Of a stretch of 64,000 bases of DNA, positions 9,122-18,312 are shown in pieces. This DNA is from Candidatus Bathyarchaeota archaeon (lineage in GTDB: Archaea; Thermoproteota; Bathyarchaeia; Bathyarchaeales; Bathycorpusculaceae): contig PLYI01000081.1 of the NCBI GenBank assembly GCA_003151735.1, positions 1 through 64,000 on the forward strand. The letters are read 5' to 3'. A model generated the notes under the pieces. That model was not told where the DNA came from. It saw only the letters and a list, made by a program, of their open reading frames with translations, and ran no database searches. A program made the translations under genes and the position numbers. Every line of letters starts with the position of its first letter. The stretch's first letter is position 1.

Positions 9122-10252
9122 ATGTTCTTTCACGTCATACTTACAAGTGACTGCAACCTGCAATGCAAATACTGCTTTGGCGAGAGCCTCGACGATTTCG
9201 ACGAAGACTTCGGCGACGACATAGAAGTTGACTACGATTTACCTCGTAAACTAAATTATGATTTGGATTTGCTCAAAGACTTTTGCCGCAAAGACCCAGA
9301 ATGCGTTTTAACCTTCTATGGCGGTGAACCTTTGCTGGGAATTGATAAGCTCAGGCAAATCATGGATAAAGTTGAGCCTAAACATTTTTTGATTCAAACA
9401 AACGGCTTACTTTTAGACAAATTAGAACCCAAATATGTTAACCGCTTCCATACAATTCTTGTTTCGTTAGATGGTCAAGAAGAGTTAACGGATTATTATC
9501 GTGGCAAGGGTACTTTTCGCAAAGTTATTGATAACTTGAAATTAATCAGGAAAAACGGTTTTTCTGGTGAACTTATCGCTCGCATGACAATAATGGAGCA
9601 AACCGACATCAACAAGCAGGTTCGATGGCTGTTGGATAACGCTGAGTTTTCGTTTTCTTCGATTCATTGGCAGCTCAACGCTGGGTTTTGGGGCAACGAT
9701 TTCCAGCGGCGGAACTTTGAAGAATGGACAAAAACAAACTATATTCCTGGCGTCCGTGAACTCGCTCGTTTTTGGGTTGATCAGATGAAACAGAAGGGAG
9801 TAGTGTTGAAGCTTTATCCGTTGCTGGGAATTGCTGAGTCGCTTTTGCATGAAGAGAAAAATTGCCTTATGCGCTGTGGAGGAGGTTGGATTAACTATGC
9901 TATCCAAACGGATGGTTTCATTCTTCCTTGTCCAACAATGTGGGGTATGAAAGAATATTATTTAGGCAACATAAAAGATGCTGATCCACTTAAGTTAAAG
10001 AAGTTATTTGTCAACGAAAAACCATGCGTTCAATGTTCCATTCTTGGTGTTTGCGGCGGCAGATGCTTGTATACCAACATAGCTAAGAGGTGGAGTGATG
10101 AAGCCTACGGGAAAGTCTGTCATACAGTTGAGCAACTTGTAGAAACTGTCAAGAGTGAAATTCCAAAGATTCAGATGCTGATAAAGAATAAACAAATCAG
10201 GCTTGAAGACTTCGACTATTTGAAATACAACGGATGCGAAATTATTCCCTGA
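9122..10252 (+). CDS. Radical SAM/SPASM protein, AF0577-like putative peptide-modifying enzyme
   Basis: CNLQCKYC radical SAM motif; C-terminal Cys-rich CVQCSILGVCGGRC...C (SPASM/twitch-like). Confidence 0.85.
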   Translation: MFFHVILTSDCNLQCKYCFGESLDDFDEDFGDDIEVDYDLPRKLNYDLDLLKDFCRKDPECVLTFYGGEPLLGIDKLRQIMDKVEPKHFLIQTNGLLLDKLEPKYVNRFHTILVSLDGQEELTDYYRGKGTFRKVIDNLKLIRKNGFSGELIARMTIMEQTDINKQVRWLLDNAEFSFSSIHWQLNAGFWGNDFQRRNFEEWTKTNYIPGVRELARFWVDQMKQKGVVLKLYPLLGIAESLLHEEKNCLMRCGGGWINYAIQTDGFILPCPTMWGMKEYYLGNIKDADPLKLKKLFVNEKPCVQCSILGVCGGRCLYTNIAKRWSDEAYGKVCHTVEQLVETVKSEIPKIQMLIKNKQIRLEDFDYLKYNGCEIIP

Positions 10253-10416
10253 GCTTCGGAAAATCCACTGCAGCACTTCATTTTCGGGGTATGAGGGAGC
10301 TAGCGTTTGTGACACGGATCGGAACCAACAAGAATTTATATTCTGAAATCAGGCAGTTTACTATGTACTAATTCTGGATGAAAAAAACCGTTGATTGAAA
10401 AATCAACTAGAAACAT

Positions 10417-10611
10417 TTGATTAGTGACCACGTAAATTTGAAGGAGGAAAACCAAATTTCTCGTATAAAACAAACAAAAGAAAAAGTAAACTTATGTCCA
10501 AAATGTGGAAAAACTCAAACAAAAATAGAAGTGAATCCTAACACTGGACAAGTACTAGTTCTATGCTCAAACAAGGCTTGCCATTCATTGCTTTCTAAAA
10601 GCTGGTTCTAG
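10417..10611 (+). CDS. Small zinc-ribbon protein
   Basis: 64 aa; CPKCGKTQTKIEVNPNTGQVLVLCSNKAC. Confidence 0.5.
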   Translation: MISDHVNLKEENQISRIKQTKEKVNLCPKCGKTQTKIEVNPNTGQVLVLCSNKACHSLLSKSWF

Positions 10612-10739
10612 ACTTCCAACTCTTCAAACTTTTGGCATGGCGGTGCGTTTTGGTGGTAGCCTGTTTGCAGTCACATGATTTTATATTTGCATTTTCATTT
10701 TAGAGAACATACCCTGTTTCTTGGGAGAAAAAATTTCTG

Positions 10740-10907
10740 ATGATTGAAAAACGTGATGATGGATATTATGTTGTTTCTGAAAAGTCAGAGAAAAATTTAG
10801 GTGGACCATATAAAACGTGTGCTGAGGCTGAGCAGAGGCTTCGGCAAGTGGAATACTTCAAGCATAAGAAAGGAAGCAGATTAGAGCAAGGCGACAATTT
10901 TGGTTGA
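10740..10907 (+). CDS. Small hypothetical protein
   Basis: Own translation MIEKRDDGYYVVSEKSEKNLGGPYKTCAEAEQRLRQVEYFKHKKGSRLEQGDNFG*. Confidence 0.6.
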   Translation: MIEKRDDGYYVVSEKSEKNLGGPYKTCAEAEQRLRQVEYFKHKKGSRLEQGDNFG

Positions 10908-11163
10908 GCTTTTTAGCGGCACTTTTGATGATGCCAGGTATGGTATAGCAACTGTCCAGCCGAGCAGAGCAGTAAAAAAATGTAGAATAAGAAATTTAAG
11001 AGTTGAATATGGCCTATCTAAAATTGCTGTTTTTCTTGCAGTACCAAAAGCTTGCGTTAACTGTGAAAAACAGAATGTTTGCTCAGACGATTTTGCAGAA
11101 CAAATAATTCAAAAATACAATGATCACCATAAAGACTCAGATGAGTTCATGTCCATCTACTAG
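10900..11163 (+). CDS. Hypothetical protein (TTG start)
   Basis: 87 aa; overlaps the preceding small ORF by 8 bp. Confidence 0.5.
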   Translation: MVELFSGTFDDARYGIATVQPSRAVKKCRIRNLRVEYGLSKIAVFLAVPKACVNCEKQNVCSDDFAEQIIQKYNDHHKDSDEFMSIY

Positions 11164-11519
11164 TGGGAAGTGCAGGTTTGAAGAATCCAAGTAACAATTT
11201 GTGGATAATCGGCAGAATGTTTGAAGTAGATTTCGGCGAGAAAGCCTTCACGTTATTTTACGAAAGCCACCACAAGCTAATTTTAACTGAGATAAGAGGT
11301 CCAGAAGCTGGAAGAATCCAGAATCTGATGGTAAATATCCTTGAGTTGAGGCCTAATCTTTTCATGGTTAACTGGCAAGAAGAAAACAAGCTTACAGTCA
11401 CTGACCTAGAGGATTATGACAAGGGCGTTGTTTACGCTAACATGACTACACCAAACGACAATTTTGTTTCAGCGAAAGGAACTTTGAAAGAAATAAAGAC
11501 AAATCCTAAAGAAAAATAA
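11163..11519 (+). CDS. MoaF-like domain protein
   Basis: 118 aa; pattern ESHHKLILTEIRGPEAGR...LRPNLFMVNWQEENKLTVTDLEDYDKGVVYANM resembles the MoaF-like lipocalin-type domain. Confidence 0.5.
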   Translation: MGSAGLKNPSNNLWIIGRMFEVDFGEKAFTLFYESHHKLILTEIRGPEAGRIQNLMVNILELRPNLFMVNWQEENKLTVTDLEDYDKGVVYANMTTPNDNFVSAKGTLKEIKTNPKEK

Positions 11520-11573
11520 CTTCGGTTTCATCTTAAATTTGCTGGTACGCTCTTGTTTTGCATCCGAAATACA

Positions 11574-11834
11574 TTAGAGTTTCTTATAGACAACGTCTTT
11601 TTGTCTTGCAATCTGCATCAATTTTAGGCCTACGTTTTGTCCGCCCTCGGCTCTTTTGATTTCTTCGCGGTCAATCTGCATTGAATCGACAATTTGCTCA
11701 AAATCAGTTAATGGCCCTTTTATGAGGATGCGGTCGCCGACGGATAATGGCAGCATCAATTCGACAGTGGCAACGCTGATTTTTGAGAAGAAATGTGTGA
11801 CTTGCCCGATTTCAATAATGGCTTCTTCAGTCAA
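11574..11834 (-). CDS. EF-Tu domain 2-like (translation elongation factor-like) protein
   Basis: 86 aa; IGQVTHFFSKISVATVELMLPLSVGDRILIKGPLTDFEQIVDSMQIDREEI. Confidence 0.75.
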   Translation of the reverse strand: MTEEAIIEIGQVTHFFSKISVATVELMLPLSVGDRILIKGPLTDFEQIVDSMQIDREEIKRAEGGQNVGLKLMQIARQKDVVYKKL

Positions 11835-11994
11835 GCGCTTTGCCTCTTGTACATTACTGTACGTGTGGCAATAAAAGACTTGCTTTTCCTGATCAAAACA
11901 GCTTAAATTTTTATGTTCAAGTTTTTTTAATTTCTATTCAAGAATAGGTAAATCGAGCCAAAAAAAGAGAAAAGTGTACTCCGCAAAAGACTTT

Positions 11995-12174
11995 TTACCA
12001 GCCAGAGGTTGTGTCATCACCAGTTTGCTCTAACGCTTTCTTTTCTTCTTCTCCAACCTCAGGCGGAACGTTAACTTCGTTTTTGCCTTCTTGGATTATT
12101 TCACGTTTCTTTTTCTTCTGTTGGATGACAAATTCGCCTTTCTTGTTTTTTTCTGGAAAGATAATCACCTTCAC
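11995..12174 (-). CDS. Small charged hypothetical protein (GTG start)
   Basis: Own translation VKVIIFPEKNKKGEFVIQQKKKKREIIQEGKNEVNVPPEVGEEEKKALEQTGDDTTSGW*. Confidence 0.4.
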   Translation of the reverse strand: MKVIIFPEKNKKGEFVIQQKKKKREIIQEGKNEVNVPPEVGEEEKKALEQTGDDTTSGW

Positions 12175-12469
12175 ATAAAAACAATCTAGAAAAATCGCCT
12201 ATTAAGATTCGTGACTGTGCAAAGGCAACAACAGATACAGGAAGAAACAGGAAATTAGCGGTTGGTACATCGCTTTTTAGCGAATTTTAGTTGTCAAAAA
12301 ATCGTTTATTTATTTTGGAGGGTAACTTTAAACGCTGAATGTTGCTTGCTGTGGATTTTGACATGGAGGCTTTTGCTAAAGTTCATGATTTTTTTAGATA
12401 AACTTCGCTTTGCAAGAAATCCAGCTGATGCAATTTAGAAAAACAAAACCCTCAAATCAGAAGGTGTTA

Positions 12470-12877
12470 TTAATGGCTTATTTCAGCAGATTCTTCACGA
12501 TTCTTGAGTTTCTCTTCCAAAAGAACCAGCAGTTCCTGAGGCTTCACAGGCTTAACCAAATACGCGTCTGCGCCTTCATCGAGCGCTTTAACGCCTGTTT
12601 CAAGAGATGGAAAACCTGTAATCATGATTTTGACTGTGTGCTGGAGTTGTTTTTTGAGTTTTGCAAGTAAATCGGTGCCGTCCATGTCTGGAAGCCTTAT
12701 GTCTACCAGTGCTAAGTCGTAGTGGCGGTTTTCAGCTTTTTCTATCGCTTCCTTGCCTGTTTCTGCTGTTTCAATCTCGTAACCGCTCTTTTGGAGAATG
12801 CGTGTGAACGTTCGAAGAATTGATTTATCATCATCAACAACGAGTATAGTTTTTTTAGGCGCTGTCACTTCTAACAT
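12470..12877 (-). CDS. Response regulator receiver domain protein
   Basis: ILVVDDDKSILRTF...LALVDIRLPDMDG...YLVKPVKPQELL; single CheY-like domain. Confidence 0.93.
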   Translation of the reverse strand: MLEVTAPKKTILVVDDDKSILRTFTRILQKSGYEIETAETGKEAIEKAENRHYDLALVDIRLPDMDGTDLLAKLKKQLQHTVKIMITGFPSLETGVKALDEGADAYLVKPVKPQELLVLLEEKLKNREESAEISH

Positions 12878-13157
12878 TCCCTCTTAATTCACAATCTCGG
12901 CTTTTTCTTAAACCTTGGGAGTTCATGATAAGCCGACAAATTTCTTTGCGACGTTAAACCAAACTGTTAGTTGATTTAATTTCAACAAAGACTTCTTCGC
13001 CCTTTTGGCTATTGCTAACAATGTTTTTCGAGATTAATAAACGCTATCCCGTTTATCGGCATCACTTTTAACGGGTGTTCGCTGCCTCAAAATAATTTTT
13101 AGCCGTTCAATAACAATAAGGTTATAAACTCAAAAACACTCAAATAAGTTGTAGGTT

Positions 13158-14633
13158 TTGACGCTGGAAATGATGTCTGCACCTTTTTCTTACACAATAG
13201 ACACTGAAGTTCCTTCAATCTACTATGAGAAGCTATTTGACTTCATCTACACGCAGTATCTTGTGCCGCAAAAACAGCGATTCACAAACTTATCTAGAGA
13301 AACAACTCCGACAAGTAACAAAATCTCTTACGTTGTTCTCGACGCACAAGGAAGACACATTCTCAAAGTTGAAGTAACAGGCACAGACAAGGTAAATGCA
13401 ACCATTACACCCATAGAAATGGATGTTCCAGAAGCAATCTCCAAAATAGCAAGACAAGATGTACTAATCGCTACAGAACTTTTTGAGGAAAAAGCACGCA
13501 AAGTAACCTGGTACTTCGCTTGGCAAGAAGGCGAAAAAATCGTCCCTGAAAAAGTCAAACTCCACGAAAAAAGCTTCAACCGCCTTTTCTTGGAAACCCA
13601 GATCCTGCTAACCTTCGTATTTATCGGACTTGGATTGGGGCTGTTCGTTGTTGTTTTGACTTTTTACCCAAGTTACTTCTGGGCAGTCCCAATAATTTTG
13701 ATTGCTTCACAATTCGTATTCGTTTTCTACTCAAACAAGATAATTGCGCGGTCAGGCGACTGGACAATCACCCAAGACAACCCAACCATACACTTCTTAG
13801 AATATCAACCTCCAATCGGCTCCTTGGGGACTCTTGATGACTACAAGCAAATCCCGCCCGAGCAGCTTGTAGCATTAAAGAAAGAAGTCTATGAAGAAAT
13901 AATAGCTAAACACGGCGCCATCGACTGCCAAGAGGCAGAAAAAATCTTCTCCAAATACAATGTAACTTGCAGGCTCGGCAGTTTGTCAACCAAAAAAATC
14001 AATGTCTATGAGATAGTGAAGAAAGTTGCCGACCGCTTCGGGTATAAAGTGCCTAAAATTGTTATTTCAAACACAATGGTTCCTAACGCGGCAGCTTCAG
14101 GCCCCAGCCCCAGCCGAGGCATTGTTTTGATAACTACTGGGTTGCTTGTCCAGTTGGAAGAACCTGAAGTCGTAAGCGTTTTGGGGCATGAATTCGGGCA
14201 TCTCAAGGGAAGAGACCCTTTAATCCTGTTTGCGCTGTTGAGTACAGAGTTCCTGTTCAGGTTCTACGTGCTTCTTGCTGTGTTCCCGTTTATATTCACG
14301 TCTTTTCTGTTCTTTGTCTACTTCTTCGCAGTTATGACCCTCATATTCTTCATAGCGAAATTCTTTGAAGCCCGCGCAGACCTAACGTCAGCCATAATGA
14401 TGGGGCAACCTAAAATCATGGCGAGGGCACTGGAGAAAATCGGGTTCCACAGGCTCCTGTTCGAGCGAACGCCGAGTTTCCGCCTGCAAGAATGGGTTGG
14501 TTTGGATCCACATCCGCCGATTTACTTTAGAGTGGACCGTTTAGAGCAGCTTGGGGACGAGAAGATTAATTATCCGCTGATTCAATCAATCAAAGATGTG
14601 ATAAGAGGGTTTTTTTCAACCTTAAAAAGTTAA
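13158..14633 (+). CDS. M48 family metallopeptidase (membrane)
   Basis: [16 protein letters not shown] zinc motif; TM segments. Confidence 0.9.
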   Translation: MTLEMMSAPFSYTIDTEVPSIYYEKLFDFIYTQYLVPQKQRFTNLSRETTPTSNKISYVVLDAQGRHILKVEVTGTDKVNATITPIEMDVPEAISKIARQDVLIATELFEEKARKVTWYFAWQEGEKIVPEKVKLHEKSFNRLFLETQILLTFVFIGLGLGLFVVVLTFYPSYFWAVPIILIASQFVFVFYSNKIIARSGDWTITQDNPTIHFLEYQPPIGSLGTLDDYKQIPPEQLVALKKEVYEEIIAKHGAIDCQEAEKIFSKYNVTCRLGSLSTKKINVYEIVKKVADRFGYKVPKIVISNTMVPNAAASGPSPSRGIVLITTGLLVQLEEPEVVSVLGHEFGHLKGRDPLILFALLSTEFLFRFYVLLAVFPFIFTSFLFFVYFFAVMTLIFFIAKFFEARADLTSAIMMGQPKIMARALEKIGFHRLLFERTPSFRLQEWVGLDPHPPIYFRVDRLEQLGDEKINYPLIQSIKDVIRGFFSTLKS

Positions 14634-15005
14634 TTAGCCCCCGTTTATCTATTGAAAAAGCAAATTAACAACACAAAGCAACCGCCAGTAACTTTAAAGT
14701 TGATTTTGACCACACTATGAGACGACCTGTCCTTTTTCTTTAACGGAACAGGGTTTTCAACATATTAATTGGCTGATTTTCAGCCAATACGGACCTCCTC
14801 CCTTAGTGAAATATCTATCCACTATAGGTTTCTGCATAGAACATCTATTAGGCTCCAAATGTACAAAAATTAATTAACAGATAAGCTAGCAAAGCCATTC
14901 GTTGAGCTGAATTCCCGGATTGCATTTTTAAGATAAACAACAAGCAATTTCAGGCAAAGCCCAATTAAACAATAAATAAAAGCCTATCAAAATATAATTC
15001 CAGAC

Positions 15006-15509
15006 GTGAACACTATGCGGTCTGAATGTTATGGTTGCAAGAAATCCTTCTCGGGTAAAGGCATAATCGTGAGTCTAAACGGTGGCGAGCGGACTTATTG
15101 TGCGGATTGTCTTTGGAAGGTTCAGAAGGAGTATGCTCAGAAGAAGAGTTGCGAAGACTGCGGGCACTTCGATGAGGAATCCTGCGAGAAGCGGGGGAAG
15201 GCGTTGGCGCCTGTAAAGGCTGGATTTAACACTTATTTTGTTGAAGCAGAAACCTGCCGAGACTACTCCACCGAGCAAAAGGCAAGTTCAAAAAAGAAAA
15301 ATGAGTTAACTGAGGAACAAAAAGAAGCTGCCGCCCTCGTAAAAAAACTCTCTGAGAAAGGACAAACTCTAACTGTTTACTGCTGCCACTGTGGAGCCCC
15401 GATGAAAATCGGCGCAAAAGCACCCCAAATCCAAGGTACATGTCTAAAATGCAAAGGTGACTTGGAAATTGTTAACATGGCGAAATTCATCAAACAACAC
15501 AAATCATAA
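15006..15509 (+). CDS. Zinc-ribbon/Cys-rich hypothetical protein
   Basis: Several CxxC knuckles (CYGCK, CADC, CEDCG, CCHCG, CLKC). Confidence 0.7.
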   Translation: MNTMRSECYGCKKSFSGKGIIVSLNGGERTYCADCLWKVQKEYAQKKSCEDCGHFDEESCEKRGKALAPVKAGFNTYFVEAETCRDYSTEQKASSKKKNELTEEQKEAAALVKKLSEKGQTLTVYCCHCGAPMKIGAKAPQIQGTCLKCKGDLEIVNMAKFIKQHKS

Positions 15510-15533
15510 AATAGTTTTTATTTGGCTAAATTG

Positions 15534-15604
15534 TGGCGCGGATTGTAGGAATTGAACCTACAAGGCTTGTCTACCACAGACTTAGCTGTCCTGCCCCATA
15601 CCAG
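15534..15604 (-). pseudogene. Degenerate tRNA-Ser(GCT) copy (3' portion including CCA)
   Basis: 71-nt gapless alignment to 16575-16645 with 60 identities by hand; no matching 5' acceptor strand found upstream. Confidence 0.7.
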
Positions 15605-15696
15605 AATATGGTTGAATGTTCGCGCACCTATTATGTTACCATTACATTGTGTGGTTAAAATGTAATATTTATATGGTTTGTAATGGTAAAAAGATT

Positions 15697-16548
15697 ATGC
15701 GAACGATCAAACGCAGAAAAGGAAAAACAGAGTATTTTTATCTGCAACATTCCTTCAGAAAAAATGGAAAAGTCATTACAAAAGAACTCTATCTAGGTAA
15801 ACAAATTCCTGAAAACATCAAAGAAATCAAAGCCAAACTTATGCACGAACCCTACAAAGTCTTAACCGAAAAACTAGAAAAGATAAGAGAAAATTTTGAG
15901 AAAGAATGGAAAAGAGTCCCCAAATCAGCCAAACAAAAAGAGCTACAGGAGATAGCCATAGCTTTTACATACAACACCAATGCAATTGAAGGATCCACGA
16001 TAACTCTTGAAGAAGCAAGGCTAATACTGGAAGATAAAGTAGCTCCCAGCAAGCCAATTCGAGACATCCGAGAAACCGAATCCCAGGCGGCAGTATTTTT
16101 GCAAATGTTAAAAATCGAAGAAAATCTGTCAGAGCAACTGCTCTTAAGATGGCATGAAAACATCTTTAGAGAAACAAAGCCTGACATTACAGGCCAATTT
16201 AGGACTTACGCAGTTAGAGTGGGATCTTATGTTGCGCCAAATTGGAAAAAAGTGGAACCTCTCATAAAACAACTTGTGTCGTTCGTAAACGAATCAAAGC
16301 TTAACCCTGTTGAAGGGGCGGCCAGAGCGCACTATATGTTTGAGAAAGTTCATCCTTTCGGCGATGGGAACGGCAGAATTGGCAGGCTCCTACTGAATTT
16401 CATCTTGTGGAAAAATCATTATCCTATCCTTGTAATAGAATATAAGAAAAGAAAATATTACTACAAAGCTCTGGAGCAAAGCGAAGAAGGCTTCGTAAAC
16501 TACTTCATCAAAAGATACCTATCAGTAAACAAACAACGCTTAGTCTGA
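15697..16548 (+). CDS. Fic/DOC family protein (Fido domain)
   Basis: HPFGDGNGRIGRLL Fic motif; TNAIEGST inhibitory-helix motif; start at 15697 or 15673 preferred over 15616. Confidence 0.93.
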   Translation: MRTIKRRKGKTEYFYLQHSFRKNGKVITKELYLGKQIPENIKEIKAKLMHEPYKVLTEKLEKIRENFEKEWKRVPKSAKQKELQEIAIAFTYNTNAIEGSTITLEEARLILEDKVAPSKPIRDIRETESQAAVFLQMLKIEENLSEQLLLRWHENIFRETKPDITGQFRTYAVRVGSYVAPNWKKVEPLIKQLVSFVNESKLNPVEGAARAHYMFEKVHPFGDGNGRIGRLLLNFILWKNHYPILVIEYKKRKYYYKALEQSEEGFVNYFIKRYLSVNKQRLV

Positions 16549-16574
16549 ATAAAACCCAATTATTGAAAATAAGA

Positions 16575-16661
16575 TGGCGCGGGATGTGGGAATTGAACCC
16601 ACGCGGCCTTTCGACCACAGACTTAGCAGGCCTGCCCCATACCAGGCTTGGGGAATCCCGC
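16575..16661 (-). tRNA. tRNA-Ser (GCT anticodon), CCA encoded
   Basis: Minus strand GCGGGATTCCCCAAGCCTGGTATGGGGCAGGCCTGCTAAGTCTGTGGTCGAAAGGCCGCGTGGGTTCAATTCCCACATCCCGCGCCA; 7-bp acceptor, T-arm, long variable arm, anticodon loop CTGCTAA. Confidence 0.95.
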
Positions 16662-16885
16662 ACAGCTAAAATTTGCGCCGTGTTTTGCCTGCATTCTGTA
16701 GATTGTAAGTGCTCGGCTATTTTTTGTTTTCTGTAAGCGTTTGGATTACTGATTTTGAAGGATAGGTTTGTAGGCTTAATGTTCGAGGTAGATGGGATAG
16801 AAAAGTTGCATCATAGTTTAAAAGGTTGACTTTGTTAACTATTCTCCTGCAGGTTTCCTGCTGTTATGAATATGTTGGTGCTTGA

Positions 16886-17317
16886 ATGGGGATTAAACTT
16901 TCAAAGTCAGATATAGCGTTCATTAAACAGTTGCCAGTTTGCCGCCTTGGAACGTCAACAGAAGAATGCGAGCCAGTTGTAAGACCTGTTTGGCCGGTTT
17001 TTGACGGCGCAAACATCTACATTGCATCCGACCCTGACACACCCAAGCTGGAGCATATAGAGGCAAACCCTCAGGTGTCACTGGTTTTTGATGACTATGA
17101 CCCAAAGAACTGGTCCACCATCAAAGGCATTCGCGTTCAGGGCGAAGCAGAGCTTCTGTGGAATGGAAAAGAATACCGTTATGCACATGATCTTCTTAAA
17201 GAAAAGTACCCTGAATATGCGAGTCCTGAAGGTATCTGGAAAGAAGGAGACGTGCCGATAATCAAGGTTACGCCGGTATCTTTCACTAAATGGTCTTCAG
17301 GCCACTGGACAAAATAG
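16886..17317 (+). CDS. Pyridoxamine 5'-phosphate oxidase-like / F420-type FMN-binding split-barrel protein
   Basis: LPVCRLGTSTEECEPVVRPVWPVFDGANIYIASDPDTPKLEHIEANPQVSLVFDDY. Confidence 0.8.
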   Translation: MGIKLSKSDIAFIKQLPVCRLGTSTEECEPVVRPVWPVFDGANIYIASDPDTPKLEHIEANPQVSLVFDDYDPKNWSTIKGIRVQGEAELLWNGKEYRYAHDLLKEKYPEYASPEGIWKEGDVPIIKVTPVSFTKWSSGHWTK

Positions 17318-17438
17318 ATGCTTACCGATTTTTCCTTATTTAAATAAGGAGAGGGCGGCTCCCTCAGAGCAATTCAATTTCTACGCCAAGGAAAAACTTA
17401 TCCCTAAATTACACCCAATAACATTTGAGGACTGCAGA

Positions 17439-18209
17439 GTGTCGCTTGAATCGGCCAGAAAATTAGGGTTAACAGCCAGTTTAATTAACGTGCTCTTGCC
17501 AGTTGTGGCAGTAATTGGAGTAGTTGCTTTTGTTGTATTCTCAATTCTCACAGTTATAAGTGGAATTGCCAATGGAACCGCAGCGCCCACCTTCCTGGGA
17601 ATTTCGTTGGGATTCTTTGTGTTCTTAATAGCCATTGTCGGCGTAGGACTTGCTGGGTTTATCATGTTTATGGTATCTATGTACCGATTATCCCATTACT
17701 ACAATGAACCAGGCATTTTCAAGAACGTTCTGTACGCATTCATACTGAGCATAATCTCAACCGCTGTTATTTTCGCTTTAGAGTTTGCCTTCATATTTTC
17801 TTCCCTAGCTGGAATTTCCATGGCAGGCACGCCATCAACATTTGTTCCAGCGTTTCCATTTTTCATTATAATTGTATTTTTGGCGGCGGTCGCTTTTGGA
17901 ATAGTTAACGGCTGGCTTTACATGCGCGCCTTCAACAAGCTGAAGGAAAAAGCGGGAGTGGATAATTTCGGCACTGCTGGAATATTGTACTTAGTCGGTA
18001 CTATAGTTCCGTTAGTCGGTTGGATCGCGTGGATTTTTGCGTACTTAGGATTCCGCAAACTTCAACTATCCTCATCTGTTGTTCCAAACGTTTCCTATCA
18101 AACCCAACCACAATTCTCAGGTACAGTGCAAACCAAGCGTTGCCCCAACTGCGGAACAGAAAACAGCGCAGACTCTCTTTACTGCAGATCCTGCGGCAAA
18201 CAACTATAA
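17439..18209 (+). CDS. DUF996-like membrane protein with C-terminal zinc ribbon
   Basis: Multiple TMs; C-terminal CPNCGTENSADSLYCRSCGKQL. Confidence 0.75.
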   Translation: MSLESARKLGLTASLINVLLPVVAVIGVVAFVVFSILTVISGIANGTAAPTFLGISLGFFVFLIAIVGVGLAGFIMFMVSMYRLSHYYNEPGIFKNVLYAFILSIISTAVIFALEFAFIFSSLAGISMAGTPSTFVPAFPFFIIIVFLAAVAFGIVNGWLYMRAFNKLKEKAGVDNFGTAGILYLVGTIVPLVGWIAWIFAYLGFRKLQLSSSVVPNVSYQTQPQFSGTVQTKRCPNCGTENSADSLYCRSCGKQL

Positions 18210-18255
18210 ACAGAGACCATAGCTATAAAGCGCTTTGCCATAGCCGAATGTAGCC

Positions 18256-18275
18256 GATATAAAAAATTTTATATC
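18256..18275. promoter_or_regulatory. Palindrome GATATAAAA-AA-TTTTATATC upstream of ferritin-like gene
   Basis: Perfect 9-bp arms with 2-nt spacer, 38-57 bp upstream of the ATG at 18313. Confidence 0.4.
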
Positions 18276-18312
18276 TCGGTGTTTGCTCCTTTTAAATACA
18301 AGTTGTGATTAT

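Noticed and set aside
13328-14206. Minus-strand ORFs within the M48 peptidase gene
   Set aside because: Antisense to a well-supported gene with an HEFGH motif.
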